Positions 43,631 to 53,403 are shown, counted from the first letter of the stretch. The stretch is 64,000 nt of DNA from Paenibacillus_E qinlingensis_A (GCF_031455095.1 NZ_JAVDSB010000008.1:1-64000), one strand, 5' to 3'. The notes: a model not told the origin generated them from the sequence alone. Numbers and translations: made by a program.

Positions 43631-44572
43631 TTAACCCGAAACAACTTTAATGACATTACGTACGGATTCCGCTGTTTTGTCCAAAGCTGATTTCTCAGCT
43701 TCTGTCAATTCGATGTCCATGATTTTCTCGATGCCGTTAGCGCCAAGTACCGTCAGAACACCCATGAACAGGTTATCATACCCATACTCGCCCTCGAGAA
43801 GTGCGATTGTCGGGATGATCCGTTTCTTGTCTTTAAGAATAGCTTCGGTCATCTGCACAAGGGAAGCAGCTGGTGCGTAGTATGCACTACCGTTACCAAG
43901 CAAGTTAACGATTTCGCCGCCGCCAGTACGAGTCCGTTGCACGATGGCCTCAATGCGATCAGCTGGAATCAGCTTCTCGATGGGCACACCGCCTGCGTAG
44001 GTGTATCGTACGAGTGGTACCATGTCATCGCCATGTCCGCCGATAACAACCCCTTTTACATCCTCAACGGACACGTTCAACTCTTGCGAGATAAACGTTA
44101 AGTAACGGGCTGTATCTAGAACTCCGGATTGACCAATAACACGATTTTTCGGGAAACCAAGTGCTTGATAAGCGACATACGTCATCGCATCTACAGGATT
44201 ACTCAAGATGATTACGATCGCATCTGGAGCCACTTCTTTCACGTTCTCACATACGGATTTCACGATACCCGCATTGGTGTTAACGAGATCGTCGCGGCTC
44301 ATCCCAGGCTTGCGAGCGATACCTGCTGTGATGATGACAATGTCGGAACCGGCTGCATCCGAGTAGCTGGATGTACCCGTGATTTGAGCATCATAGCCTT
44401 GCACAGGACCTGCTTCCAGCATATCAAGTGCTTTGCCCTTTGTAGGGTTTTCTAATTGCGGTATATCGAGTAATACAACATCACCAAGTTCTTTTTGAGC
44501 TAGCATTAGAGCAGTAGTAGCACCTGTGAAACCCGCGCCAACAACGGTAATTTTATTACGACGAATAGCCAT
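43631..44572 (-). CDS. mdh: malate dehydrogenase
   Basis: A 313-residue NAD malate dehydrogenase of the lactate-dehydrogenase-like type common in Bacilli. ITVVGAGFTGATTALMLA binds NAD; DIVIITAGIARKPGMSRDDL holds the substrate Arg (the loop Arg-Lys-Pro-Gly-Met-Ser-Arg pattern separates malate from lactate enzymes); VIGGHGDDMVPLVR carries the catalytic His. It oxidises malate to oxaloacetate in the TCA cycle and is the last gene of the citZ-icd-mdh cluster, 50 bases after icd with a GAGGAGG site. Confidence 0.95.
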   Translation of the reverse strand: MAIRRNKITVVGAGFTGATTALMLAQKELGDVVLLDIPQLENPTKGKALDMLEAGPVQGYDAQITGTSSYSDAAGSDIVIITAGIARKPGMSRDDLVNTNAGIVKSVCENVKEVAPDAIVIILSNPVDAMTYVAYQALGFPKNRVIGQSGVLDTARYLTFISQELNVSVEDVKGVVIGGHGDDMVPLVRYTYAGGVPIEKLIPADRIEAIVQRTRTGGGEIVNLLGNGSAYYAPAASLVQMTEAILKDKKRIIPTIALLEGEYGYDNLFMGVLTVLGANGIEKIMDIELTEAEKSALDKTAESVRNVIKVVSG

Positions 44573-44622
44573 TTAAAATATACCTCCTCATAACTTTTGT
44601 CTAACTCAACGATAGGTAAAAA

Positions 44623-45921
44623 TTAAGCCATGTTTTTGATGATTTCGTTCGCGAACTCGGAGCACTTAATTTCTTTAGCGCCTTCCATCAAACGTGCGAA
44701 GTCATAAGTAACGGTTTTGTTGTTGATGGATGTTTCCAAACCTTTGTAGATCAGTTCAGCAGCTTCCAACCAACCAAGGTGCTCAAGCAACATGACGCCT
44801 GAAAGGATAACGGAACCTGGGTTAACAACGTCAAGACCAGCATATTTAGGAGCTGTACCGTGAGTTGCTTCGAAGATCGCGTGACCAGTCAAGTAGTTAA
44901 TGTTTGCTCCTGGAGCGATACCGATACCACCAACTTGTGCAGCAAGTGCATCAGACAGGTAGTCACCGTTCAGGTTCAATGTCGCGATTACGTCGAAATC
45001 AGTTGGACGCGTCAATACTTGTTGAAGAGCGATGTCAGCAATCGCATCTTTTACGATGATTTTGCCAGCAGCTTCAGCGTCTTTTTGAGCTTTGTTTGCA
45101 GCTTCAGCGCCTTCTGCTTCTTTGATACGATCGTATTGTGCCCATGTAAATGTTTTATCAGCATATTCACGCTCAGCCAACTCATAACCCCAGTTTTTGA
45201 ACGCGCCTTCTGTGAACTTCATGATGTTACCTTTGTGAACCAATGTTAATGTTTTACGGCCATGTTTGATTGCGTACTCGATTGCAGCGCGAACCAAACG
45301 CTCTGTACCTTCGGAGGATACTGGTTTAACACCAATCCCTGAAGTTTCTGGGAAACGGATTTTGTTAACGCCCATTTCGTTTTGCAAGAATGAGATTACT
45401 TTCTTAACTGCTTCGGAACCAGCTTCCCACTCGATACCTGCGTAGATATCTTCTGTGTTTTCACGGAAAATAACCATGTCAACTAGCTCAGGACGTTTAA
45501 CTGGGGATGGAACACCGTTGAAGTAACGAACTGGACGGGAACATACGTAAAGATCAAGCTCTTGACGAAGTGCCACGTTCAGGGAACGGATACCGCCACC
45601 GATTGGTGTAGTAAGTGGTCCTTTGATGGACACGATGTATTCGCGCATAGCTTCTAATGTATCATTTGGCAACCAGCTGTTGAATTTGTTGAAAGCTTTC
45701 TCACCAGCGTATACTTCGTACCAAGCGATTTTCTTCTCGCCTTTGTATGCTTTCTCAACTGCAGCATCTAGAACGCGTACGGAAGCTGCCCAGATGTCAG
45801 GACCTGTACCGTCACCCTCGATGAAAGGGATAATTGGGTTATTAGGGACTTGAAGTACACCGTTTTCGATCGTGATTTTTTGACCTTCTGTTGGAAGTTC
45901 GTAAGTTTCGAATTGTGGCAT
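44623..45921 (-). CDS. icd: isocitrate dehydrogenase (NADP)
   Basis: A 432-residue NADP isocitrate dehydrogenase. The substrate block IRSLNVALRQELDLYVCSRPVRYF and the conserved FRENTEDIYAGIEWE are diagnostic, with NLNGDYLSDALAAQVGGIGIAPGAN at the metal and substrate site and HGTAPKYAGLDVVNPGSVILS for the coenzyme. It converts isocitrate to 2-oxoglutarate. The site GAGGAGG lies before the ATG. The 156-base gap to citZ holds two hairpins that may tune icd expression. Confidence 0.96.
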   Translation of the reverse strand: MPQFETYELPTEGQKITIENGVLQVPNNPIIPFIEGDGTGPDIWAASVRVLDAAVEKAYKGEKKIAWYEVYAGEKAFNKFNSWLPNDTLEAMREYIVSIKGPLTTPIGGGIRSLNVALRQELDLYVCSRPVRYFNGVPSPVKRPELVDMVIFRENTEDIYAGIEWEAGSEAVKKVISFLQNEMGVNKIRFPETSGIGVKPVSSEGTERLVRAAIEYAIKHGRKTLTLVHKGNIMKFTEGAFKNWGYELAEREYADKTFTWAQYDRIKEAEGAEAANKAQKDAEAAGKIIVKDAIADIALQQVLTRPTDFDVIATLNLNGDYLSDALAAQVGGIGIAPGANINYLTGHAIFEATHGTAPKYAGLDVVNPGSVILSGVMLLEHLGWLEAAELIYKGLETSINNKTVTYDFARLMEGAKEIKCSEFANEIIKNMA

Positions 45922-45984
45922 GATAATAGTTCCTCCTCAAATTTGTCTAAATGGTTGCTTCTTATATGATGTGCATAACTAGGC

Positions 45985-46040
45985 ACACAAAAAGTGACGG
46001 GTGTCACAGTACTCCCCCCAGATGAACTGGGGCTCAGTAC
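45985..46040 (-). terminator. hairpin pair in the citZ-icd gap
   Basis: On the minus strand a strong hairpin (GTACT, then CCCCAG/CTGGGG, then AGTAC; about 46040-46009) is followed by GTGAC-ACCC-GTCAC and TTTTT (46007-45988), a terminator shape. With icd 64 bases on, this should give partial termination or a 3' end that stabilises citZ mRNA. Confidence 0.65.
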
Positions 46041-46077
46041 GAAACGCCCGCACCTTGAGCTTAAATAGCTTGAACAA

Positions 46078-47190
46078 TTAGCGTTGGCTAATTGGGATAT
46101 ATTTTTGGTTAACTGGACCTGTGTACTCTGCGCGAGGACGGATCAAGCGGTTGTTCTCGTACTGCTCAAGAATGTGAGCTGCCCAACCGGAAGTACGGCT
46201 GATCGCGAAGATCGGTGTGAACAAGTCACGCGGGATTTCCAATGTTGTGTATACGGAAGCCGAGTAGAAGTCAATGTTTGGCTTCAAGCCTTTAAGACCT
46301 GTTACCAACTCGTCTGCTTTAATGGACATTTCGTACCACTTCAAGTTCCCAGTCAATTTGCCAAGCTCATAGGACATTTTTTGCAAGTGCTTCGCACGAG
46401 GATCGCCGTTTTTGTATACGCGGTGACCGAAGCCCATGATTTTGTCTTTGCGCTCTAATTTGCCGTTAATGTAAGGAACAACATTCTCAACTGTACCGAT
46501 CTCTTCAAGCATAACCATAACCGCTTCGTTCGCACCACCGTGAAGAGGTCCTTTAAGCGTACCGATAGCGGAAGTAATACCGGAATAGATGTCAGTCAAT
46601 GTTGCTACCGTAACACGCGCCGCGAAAGTTGATGCATTCAATTCGTGGTCAGCATGAAGTACTAATGCTTTATCTAAAGCTTCAATCGCAACTTTATCTG
46701 GCTCTTTGCCAGTCAGTTGGAACAAGAAGTTAGCAGCTACAGAAGCATATCCTGGGGAAGCTACTGGCTCTTTACCTTCGCGAATGCGTGCGAAAGCTGC
46801 GATAATGCTTGGAATTTGTGCTTGCAACTTGATCGCTTTGCGCACATTGGATTCCATGCTAGCATCATTTGCCTCTGCATCATACAGGGCAAGTGCAGAA
46901 ACCGCTGTACGAAGCGCCGCCATGGAATTTACATCTTTCGGGAATGTACGAATGAGGTCAATTACCGCATCTGGTACTTTGCTGTATGAGTTCAGGTCAC
47001 TTTGCAATTTCTCAAGCTCTGCTTGAGTAGGCAATTTGCCGAACCAAAGTAAGTAAATTACTTCTTCAAAAGTCGCATTTTCTGCGAGGTCATCAATATC
47101 AATCCCGCGATACGTAAGCACACCATCTACAATGGAGCTGATCGACGAGGTTGTGGCTACAATTCCTTCTAAACCTTTGGTTGCAGACAT
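46078..47190 (-). CDS. citZ: citrate synthase
   Basis: A 370-residue citrate synthase of the short Gram-positive form. Catalytic residues are His in ALVLHADHELNASTF and GPLHGGANEAVM, the second His in KIMGFGHRVYKNGDPRAKHL, and Asp in PNIDFYSASVYTTLEIPRDLFTPIFAISRTSGWAAHILEQ. It condenses oxaloacetate and acetyl-CoA. It is the first gene of the citZ-icd-mdh cluster, with AAGGAG before the ATG. Confidence 0.96.
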   Translation of the reverse strand: MSATKGLEGIVATTSSISSIVDGVLTYRGIDIDDLAENATFEEVIYLLWFGKLPTQAELEKLQSDLNSYSKVPDAVIDLIRTFPKDVNSMAALRTAVSALALYDAEANDASMESNVRKAIKLQAQIPSIIAAFARIREGKEPVASPGYASVAANFLFQLTGKEPDKVAIEALDKALVLHADHELNASTFAARVTVATLTDIYSGITSAIGTLKGPLHGGANEAVMVMLEEIGTVENVVPYINGKLERKDKIMGFGHRVYKNGDPRAKHLQKMSYELGKLTGNLKWYEMSIKADELVTGLKGLKPNIDFYSASVYTTLEIPRDLFTPIFAISRTSGWAAHILEQYENNRLIRPRAEYTGPVNQKYIPISQR

Positions 47191-47419
47191 GGGAATCTCT
47201 CCTTAGCTACTCTATTAGCATAATATTGCTGTTTTCTTCTTTTAATAATAAAGTATTTTACTTGGTAAGTGAACAAAAGGGGTCATAGAAGTTCATTATC
47301 ACTATCATAAGATTTCTTTTTGGCGAAAACTTTCACACCATGATTCGTGCAACTGGTTCCAAACACACGATACAAGTTTTTGTTAATTTCACCGAATTAT
47401 TCAGTGAACGCGGAAAAAT
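47191..47419. other. divergent citZ/ppx control region
   Basis: A stretch of about 300 bases without a gene. On the citZ side a partial palindrome around 47255-47276 (TTACTTGGTAAGT) lies close to a possible -35/-10 (TTGTTC...TTTATT), but I am not sure of either. Nothing else stands out. Confidence 0.3.
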
Positions 47420-47448
47420 TTGTAGAGCAAGTACGAGATTGATACAAT
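47420..47448 (+). promoter_or_regulatory. sigma-A-like promoter of ppx
   Basis: TTGTAG (4 of 6 to the -35 consensus), a 17-base spacer and TACAAT (5 of 6 to the -10) end 42 bases before the ppx ATG. Confidence 0.55.
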
Positions 47449-47490
47449 GTAACTAATGAATCCGTGAAATGAGTTGAAAGGAGCGACATA

Positions 47491-49029
47491 ATGAGCAACC
47501 ATGCAACTAGGATTGGCATCATCGATATTGGTTCCAACTCCATCCGACTTGTCATATATGAAATTAATGCCCATGGCGCTTATCGCGTCGTAAGTGAGCA
47601 TAAAGATTCCGCAAGACTTAGTGAACGTATGGGTCAAGATGACATTTTACATAACAAAGATATTATATCAATCGTTCCTATCTTAACCCACTATGCCAGG
47701 TTATGCCAGTCTCAATTTGTTACAATTGTGCGAGCAGTTGCAACTGCAGCAGTTCGAAACGCTGCTAACACGGCTGATATCGTGCGAATTCTTGAGGAAC
47801 AAACTGGACTTCGCATTGAAGTATTGAGCGGATTTGAAGAGGCTCGATTTGGTTATTTAGGTGTCGTCAATGCCATGGATATTCGCGATGGCATGATTAT
47901 TGATATCGGCGGAGGCAGCACAGAAGTCTCGTTACTAAAGGATAGAGAGTTAGTCCAAAGCGTCTCCTTTCCTTTCGGCGCTGTGAATACGACTCGCCAA
48001 TATATGAAAGGCGCTAACATAACGGAATCCGAAATCAACAACATTCGCCAAATGGTCCTTGAAGCAATTGCTTCTCAGCCATGGATAGCCCAGTCTTCAA
48101 ATCTTCCGATGGTTGGGCTAGGAGGAACGATTCGCACCCTAGGTAAAATGAGTCGTAAGCGCAATAAATACCCTCTCCAGCTCGCTCATAATTATGTCAT
48201 GAAGCTGGAAGAGCTTCGGGAATTTTCAGTTCTTTTATCCTCATTGCCTATTGAAAAAAGGAAGAAAATTGACGGTCTCGCCAAAGAGCGAGCTGACATT
48301 ATGGTACCTGGTCTGATTATCCTCGAGACGATCTGCGAAGCAGCCAAATCCTCTTCTTGTCTTGTTAGCGGATCTGGACTTCGTGACGGGCTTTTTTGGG
48401 AAACTTTTCATCCGGAGCAACCGATGAAGGCTGACGTGTTAGAAGCGAGCCTCCATAACATCCTCATGCTTCATCCGAATGCCTCCGTCACACATGTCCG
48501 GCATATCGATGCTTTTGCATTACAGATGTACGACGCGCTTTCACCACCTACAGAGTTGGAATCACGCAGCAGGCTGTTACTGCACACAGCAGCGCTACTA
48601 TACCGCATTGGTGTCAGTGTGCATTTCTACCAGTACCTCAAGCATACGGAATATATGATTCAGGAAGCCCATATTGACGGTCTAAGCCATCGGGAGATCG
48701 TCCTTGCATCGCTGATCGCCACCTTCAAAACAAAAAATCGGACCCAGCAGCAGGCACTTGTATACAAGGACCTGTTACTGGAATCCGATATTACCTTAAT
48801 CGTCAAGCTCGGTGCGATTCTAAAGCTTGCAATGGCCTTGGATATGAGTGAAACTCAGCCAATTCAAGAACTGACTATCCTTCGTAAGGGTAACGCGATG
48901 AATCTTCATATGCGTTGTGTGCACAACCCTTATTTGGAGCTTAAGGAGTTTCATGCATTTACGAAGGATTTTGATAAAATCTGGGGACTCAAGCTTGCGG
49001 CTCAAGTCGAAGTTTCTTCCATGAAGTAA
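47491..49029 (+). CDS. ppx: exopolyphosphatase (Ppx/GppA family)
   Basis: A 512-residue protein: an ASKHA-fold N-terminal part (IGIIDIGSNSIRLVIYEI; GMIIDIGGGSTEVSLLKD; GLGGTIRTLGKM) that binds and cleaves polyphosphate or pppGpp, and a C-terminal HD-like helical domain (about 320-500; RSRLLLHTAALLYRIG, GLSHREIVLASLIATF). It removes terminal phosphate from polyphosphate. The site AAAGGAG precedes the ATG. Its 3' end overlaps the converging polyphosphate kinase gene by 41 bases. Confidence 0.93.
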   Translation: MSNHATRIGIIDIGSNSIRLVIYEINAHGAYRVVSEHKDSARLSERMGQDDILHNKDIISIVPILTHYARLCQSQFVTIVRAVATAAVRNAANTADIVRILEEQTGLRIEVLSGFEEARFGYLGVVNAMDIRDGMIIDIGGGSTEVSLLKDRELVQSVSFPFGAVNTTRQYMKGANITESEINNIRQMVLEAIASQPWIAQSSNLPMVGLGGTIRTLGKMSRKRNKYPLQLAHNYVMKLEELREFSVLLSSLPIEKRKKIDGLAKERADIMVPGLIILETICEAAKSSSCLVSGSGLRDGLFWETFHPEQPMKADVLEASLHNILMLHPNASVTHVRHIDAFALQMYDALSPPTELESRSRLLLHTAALLYRIGVSVHFYQYLKHTEYMIQEAHIDGLSHREIVLASLIATFKTKNRTQQQALVYKDLLLESDITLIVKLGAILKLAMALDMSETQPIQELTILRKGNAMNLHMRCVHNPYLELKEFHAFTKDFDKIWGLKLAAQVEVSSMK

Positions 49030-51127
49030 TCCGCATGGCCTCGAACTGGCTCCGATAAGGGGTCAGTTCATTTTTGATGCGTGTGTACATCCCATTCGAC
49101 ATGAGCTCTCTTGCCTTCACATTATCATGAAGTGTCACATTCAAAATCTGAATCATCATTTTCTTCATTTCACGATCCAATACGGGACACATCAACTCAA
49201 TCCGCCGCGTTAAATTCCGCGTCATCCAATCTGCAGAAGACAGATAGACGTCGACACGTCCCCCATTTTCGAAATAATAGATCCTTGAATGCTCAAGAAA
49301 ACGATCTACAATACTCCGAACAGTAATATTCTCACTGAGCCCTGGCACTCCCGGCCGCAAGCAGCACACACCGCGAATGATAAGTTCAATCTTCACACCA
49401 GCTTGAGACGCCGCGTATAACGCATCCACCATTTCTTGATTGGACAGTGAATTCATTTTGGCAATAATCTTTGCAGGACGGCCAGCTTGCGCATGTTCAG
49501 ATTCACGCGCGATGAGTTCAAACAACTTATCTTTCAAATCCGTTGGAGCTACCGCAAAAGATTGCCAATCATGTGGATCCGAGTAACCTGTAATTTCGTT
49601 AAAAAGGGCAGAAGCGTCTTCACCAATAACACTATTGGAGGTGAACAAACCAACATCCGTATATAGCCGTGCTGTACTATCATTATAGTTACCTGTACCG
49701 ACATGGACATATCGGCGAAGTGTATGTTCTTCTTGCCGCACGACGAGTGTAATTTTGGCATGTGTTTTGAGTCCCACGAGGCCGTATACGACGTGACAAC
49801 CTGATTTCTCGAGCATTCTTGCCCATGCAATATTCCGTTCTTCATCAAACCTAGCTTTCAGCTCAACGACCACCGTCACTTGCTTACCTGACTCTGCTGC
49901 TCTTGCTAAGGCTTGAATAATTGGCGATTTACCACTCGCTCTGTAGAGTGTCATCTTGATCGCAAGTACGTGTGGGTCATAAGCCGCATGAATGATAAAG
50001 TCCGTCACAGCATCGAACGTTTCGAACGGATGATACACGAGCACATCTTTTGCCTTGAGAATCTCGAAGAATTCATCGGAATTCGCTGTATCTTCAAATT
50101 CAATGGGATACTTAGCCGCAATGCGCGGATAGCGAAGATTATCAAATCCATTCAATGAGTTGGCTAACTTCATAAAATAGGTAATATCTAGCGGCCCATC
50201 AATCTCAAATATTTGTTCCTCAATCTCAAACTCATCCTGCAATTGCGCTAAAGCATAGGGATGAATCCCTTCTTGGACCTCCAACCTCACAGGAGAGCCC
50301 CAGCGTCTGCGCCTTAGCTCCTTTTCGATCTCCTCGAGTAAATCCTCCGCTCCTTCTTCATTAAGCGTTAGATCCGCATTTCGCGTCACTCGGAAGCCAT
50401 GCACAGAAATAGGTATGTAACCACTGAAAAGAGACTGAATATGATGCTCGATTAGCTCTTCCAGTAGAATAAACTCGGTCTTTTTGCTATTCGAACGTGC
50501 AGGTACGGGGATGCAGCGGGATAAATTACTAGGAATTTGAACAATAGCAAAGAAAGGTTCTTCATCCAAATCATCGCCCTCACGTACAAGCAACACGGCC
50601 AAATATAAGGATTGATTATGGACAAGAGGAAACGGGCGACTCTGATCGACAGCCATCGGTGTCAGTACCGGGAAAATAATATCATGATAGTAGGCGTCCA
50701 TGGCCTTCTTCTGAGACGTGTTCAAATCTTCATACTCCGTAAAAACGATGCCTTCTTTTCCTAATAGCCGCGTTACTTCACGGTACGTTTTGTACTGCTC
50801 TGTTACCATTTTGGCCGTGCGTTTCATAATGCGCTTAATGAGTCCTGCTGGCGTATAGCCAGTGAAATCTTTTTTGGTATAGCCAGCCTTAATTTGATCC
50901 TTAAGTCCTGCGACACGAACACTCATGAATTCATCGAGGTTGCTTGATACGATCGACAGAAATTTCACACGCTCTAGTAGTGGCGTACTCGCATCTTGCG
51001 CTTCCTCAAGCACACGCCAATTGAACTCAATCCAGCTCAAATCACGATTAATGTACTTGGTTGAGATCTCTTTGAGTTCTTTGAGTTCCTTAACATCCTT
51101 CAGTTCCGGTTCGCGCGCAATACTCAT
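48989..51127 (-). CDS. ppk: polyphosphate kinase 1
   Basis: About 712 residues. The domain order is N (YINRDLSWIEFNWRVLEEAQD), head (FPLVHNQSLYLAVLL), then two phospholipase-D-like catalytic domains: RNIAWARMLEKSGCHVVYGLVGLKTHAKITLVVRQ with the phosphorylated His, YVHVGTGNYNDSTARLYTDVGLFT, and SADWMTRNLTRRIELMCPV. It makes polyphosphate from ATP. The start is ATG 51127, 4 bases after GGAGGA; the ATG at 51160 has a poor site. It is the opposing enzyme to Ppx, encoded on the other strand with overlapping ends. Confidence 0.95.
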   Translation of the reverse strand: MSIAREPELKDVKELKELKEISTKYINRDLSWIEFNWRVLEEAQDASTPLLERVKFLSIVSSNLDEFMSVRVAGLKDQIKAGYTKKDFTGYTPAGLIKRIMKRTAKMVTEQYKTYREVTRLLGKEGIVFTEYEDLNTSQKKAMDAYYHDIIFPVLTPMAVDQSRPFPLVHNQSLYLAVLLVREGDDLDEEPFFAIVQIPSNLSRCIPVPARSNSKKTEFILLEELIEHHIQSLFSGYIPISVHGFRVTRNADLTLNEEGAEDLLEEIEKELRRRRWGSPVRLEVQEGIHPYALAQLQDEFEIEEQIFEIDGPLDITYFMKLANSLNGFDNLRYPRIAAKYPIEFEDTANSDEFFEILKAKDVLVYHPFETFDAVTDFIIHAAYDPHVLAIKMTLYRASGKSPIIQALARAAESGKQVTVVVELKARFDEERNIAWARMLEKSGCHVVYGLVGLKTHAKITLVVRQEEHTLRRYVHVGTGNYNDSTARLYTDVGLFTSNSVIGEDASALFNEITGYSDPHDWQSFAVAPTDLKDKLFELIARESEHAQAGRPAKIIAKMNSLSNQEMVDALYAASQAGVKIELIIRGVCCLRPGVPGLSENITVRSIVDRFLEHSRIYYFENGGRVDVYLSSADWMTRNLTRRIELMCPVLDREMKKMMIQILNVTLHDNVKARELMSNGMYTRIKNELTPYRSQFEAMRITSWKKLRLEPQA

Positions 51128-51313
51128 AATTCCTCCAGTATTTTCCCTTTTTTTAGTCATCTACTCTCTCCATTGTACTATGCGTCTGAGGGGGCGACAA
51201 TCCAATTCCCTGTATTTCAATATATTAAGATTTTGTAAATAAGATGATATTTCCGTATTTATCCACGTTCATGTTACAATAAAAATGACTGATAACAAGG
51301 AGTGATTCCTACC

Positions 51314-52450
51314 ATGGGTATCCTAAATCCGCGACTGGTTCACCAAATTTTCAGGGGTATATGGGTGGCAATCATACTATTCATAGTGGCCATTGCCTTT
51401 TACTATATCATTCCTCTAATTTACCCCTTTATTTTTGGTTGGATCATTGCTCTTATGCTTAACCCGCTTGTTAATTTTTTTCAATTCAAATTAAAACTGC
51501 CCAGATGGCTGTCGGTTTCGTTATCCATGCTCTTATTCTTAGGTGCCATGGTTACCATCATTACGTTACTTGTAGCCAATATTGTCGTTGAACTGGGCTC
51601 ACTTGCGGATACGATTCAACTGCAAATTAACCGGTGGGTAGAAGAATTTAATGTGTTTATTAATTCGGTTACCTTCCAACAATGGATTGAGCGTGTTAAT
51701 GAATTTTTCGAAAATAACCCGAAATATCAGGAGACGGTTAACACCAATCTCTCGTCCACCGCAGGTTCAATAGCCGATGTTAGTAAATTGGTCATCACCT
51801 ATATCTTTGCGGCACTCAAAGGTTTCCTAACCTCGCTGCCGAATATTGCGACAATCACGATCATTGTCATGTTAGCCACCTTCTTCATTAGCAAGGACTG
51901 GTATGGACTTATCAAACGCTACAAAGGTATCTTCTCGGATGTCATCGTCAAAACGACGAAGTTAATTCGAACGGATTTGCAGAAAGCGCTGTTCGGATAT
52001 GTAAGAGCTCAGTTAATTCTAGTTTCCTTAACCGCCCTCGTGGTCATTATCGGTCTGCTTGTGCTGCGAGTTGACTACGCCATCACCATCGGTTTATTGA
52101 CGGGTTTGGCTGATCTAATGCCGTATTTAGGAACAGGTGCGGTCATGGTGCCATGGATCCTCTATGTATTCTTTGCGCAAGGCAATATCATGCTGGGTAT
52201 TGGACTTAGTATTCTGTACGGCGTTATTGTCATCGCGCGGCAAATTATGGAGCCCAAAGTATTAGCCTCTTCCGTCGGCTTGGATCCCTTAGCCACATTA
52301 ATCGCCATGTTCGTTGGTTTAAAGCTATTCGGCCTATTAGGACTCATCGTTGGTCCTGTATCGCTTATCCTCATTACCGCCTTCTATCGTGCGAGAATCT
52401 TTCATGATATCGCAGCCTACATACACAAAGGCTCGGCACCTCCGGAATAG
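51314..52450 (+). CDS. ytvI: AI-2E family transporter (YtvI type)
   Basis: About 378 residues with eight predicted helices: a hydrophobic N-terminal pair (IWVAIILFIVAIAFYYIIPLIYPFIFGWIIALMLNPLV), a long extramembrane segment (about 100-165), and the C-terminal domain with LFGYVRAQLILVSLTALVVIIGLLVL, GLADLMPYLGTGAVMVPW and the PKVLASSVGLDPLATLIAMFVGLKLFGLLGLI signature. The family name comes from E. coli TqsA; a sporulation-linked ytvI lies at this place in Bacillus. The transported molecule is unknown. The start is ATG 51314, 11 bases after AAGGAG. Confidence 0.87.
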   Translation: MGILNPRLVHQIFRGIWVAIILFIVAIAFYYIIPLIYPFIFGWIIALMLNPLVNFFQFKLKLPRWLSVSLSMLLFLGAMVTIITLLVANIVVELGSLADTIQLQINRWVEEFNVFINSVTFQQWIERVNEFFENNPKYQETVNTNLSSTAGSIADVSKLVITYIFAALKGFLTSLPNIATITIIVMLATFFISKDWYGLIKRYKGIFSDVIVKTTKLIRTDLQKALFGYVRAQLILVSLTALVVIIGLLVLRVDYAITIGLLTGLADLMPYLGTGAVMVPWILYVFFAQGNIMLGIGLSILYGVIVIARQIMEPKVLASSVGLDPLATLIAMFVGLKLFGLLGLIVGPVSLILITAFYRARIFHDIAAYIHKGSAPPE

Positions 52451-52470
52451 GAGGATGACCGAGCCTTTGC
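52427..52470 (+). terminator. terminator overlapping the ytvI 3' end
   Basis: AAAGGCTCGG pairs with CCGAGCCTTT, with an inner CCTCC/GGAGG stem, then GCTTTGAT. It begins inside the last codons. Confidence 0.65.
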
Positions 52471-52483
52471 TTTGATAATAAGC

Positions 52484-52879
52484 TTATCGACGACGAATGA
52501 TGTGCATGTTGCCTTTACCGATTTGCTTGCGAATGATTGCCAGCAAGAGTACCTTGAATATCGGTCTTGTATACGGAAAAACGAGCAAGAAACCAAGAAT
52601 ATCCGTAATGAAGCCTGGTGTAATGAGCAGAATCCCTCCAAGGAAAATACAGATGCCATCTAGGATTTGCTGTGCGGGCAATTGCCCCTGCGACCACTCG
52701 AACTTCGCATATTCCATGACCTTGCGTCCCTCGCGCTTAGCAAAGTAAGCACCTAGAAAGCCACTTGCTATGATGAACAGGAAGGTCATCCAACCTCCGA
52801 CTAGATGTCCTAGCATAATTAACAGTGTAATTTCAACGGCTGGTACGAGTATTAATAGAGCAATAATCCATCGAAACAT
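52484..52879 (-). CDS. fxsA: FxsA family membrane protein
   Basis: A 131-residue membrane protein with the FxsA pattern: RWIIALLILVPAVEITLLIMLG, GGWMTFLFIIASGFLGAYFAKREG, and ILLITPGFITDILGFLLVFPYTRP. Overexpression of the E. coli homologue suppresses F-exclusion of phage T7; the normal role is not known. In Bacillus it lies in this same neighbourhood, next to ytvI. The site AAGGAG is 9 bases before the ATG. It begins four bases after the stop of the thioesterase gene. Confidence 0.92.
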   Translation of the reverse strand: MFRWIIALLILVPAVEITLLIMLGHLVGGWMTFLFIIASGFLGAYFAKREGRKVMEYAKFEWSQGQLPAQQILDGICIFLGGILLITPGFITDILGFLLVFPYTRPIFKVLLLAIIRKQIGKGNMHIIRRR

Positions 52880-52883
52880 ACGT

Positions 52884-53324
52884 TCACACTCCTTCGGAAT
52901 TCTTCGTAATGAGCTGCCACAATTCTGGCGCTTCCTTCTCTATACGTACTGGCCTCCAAGAAGGATTCACCCAAACATGACTAGTTGTGCCCGTCACCAA
53001 TAATTCTTCGGTAAGATCGTCATGAATTCTGCGAATTTCATAGGCGAATTGCAGCCGAATGCTGCTCGTTTGAATGACCTGCGTATAGATGCCCACAAGA
53101 TCATCGTAACGTGCTGGCTTTTTGAACTTGAGATCCGCTTCGGTTACGGGGAGTAGTAGCCCCTTTTCCTCTATTCGACTATAGGGATATCCCAGAGATC
53201 GAATGAGCTCAGTGCGTCCAATTTCAAACCAAGTCAAATAGTTGGCATGATAGACGACCCCCATTTGATCCGTCTCCTGATACCGCACTCGCAGCTGGTG
53301 CCCATGCCACCGTTCCTGATTCAT
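52884..53324 (-). CDS. acyl-CoA thioesterase (4HBT hotdog family)
   Basis: A 146-residue single hotdog domain. VRYQETDQMGVVYHANYLTWFEIGRTELIRSLG is the 4-hydroxybenzoyl-CoA thioesterase/YbgC active-site signature with Asp and His; the C-terminal strands include TSHVWVNPSWRPVRI. It should hydrolyse acyl-CoA thioesters in the cytoplasm. The site AGGAGG precedes the ATG. It stands next to fxsA and lies downstream of pyk behind a terminator. The exact substrate is not visible. Confidence 0.9.
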   Translation of the reverse strand: MNQERWHGHQLRVRYQETDQMGVVYHANYLTWFEIGRTELIRSLGYPYSRIEEKGLLLPVTEADLKFKKPARYDDLVGIYTQVIQTSSIRLQFAYEIRRIHDDLTEELLVTGTTSHVWVNPSWRPVRIEKEAPELWQLITKNSEGV

Positions 53325-53403
53325 GTTAAATCCTCCTGCTATAACTTGATACTTCCATTATAACATAGGCATCGCCTGAGCTTGGAATTTGGCGTCATAG
53401 ACG

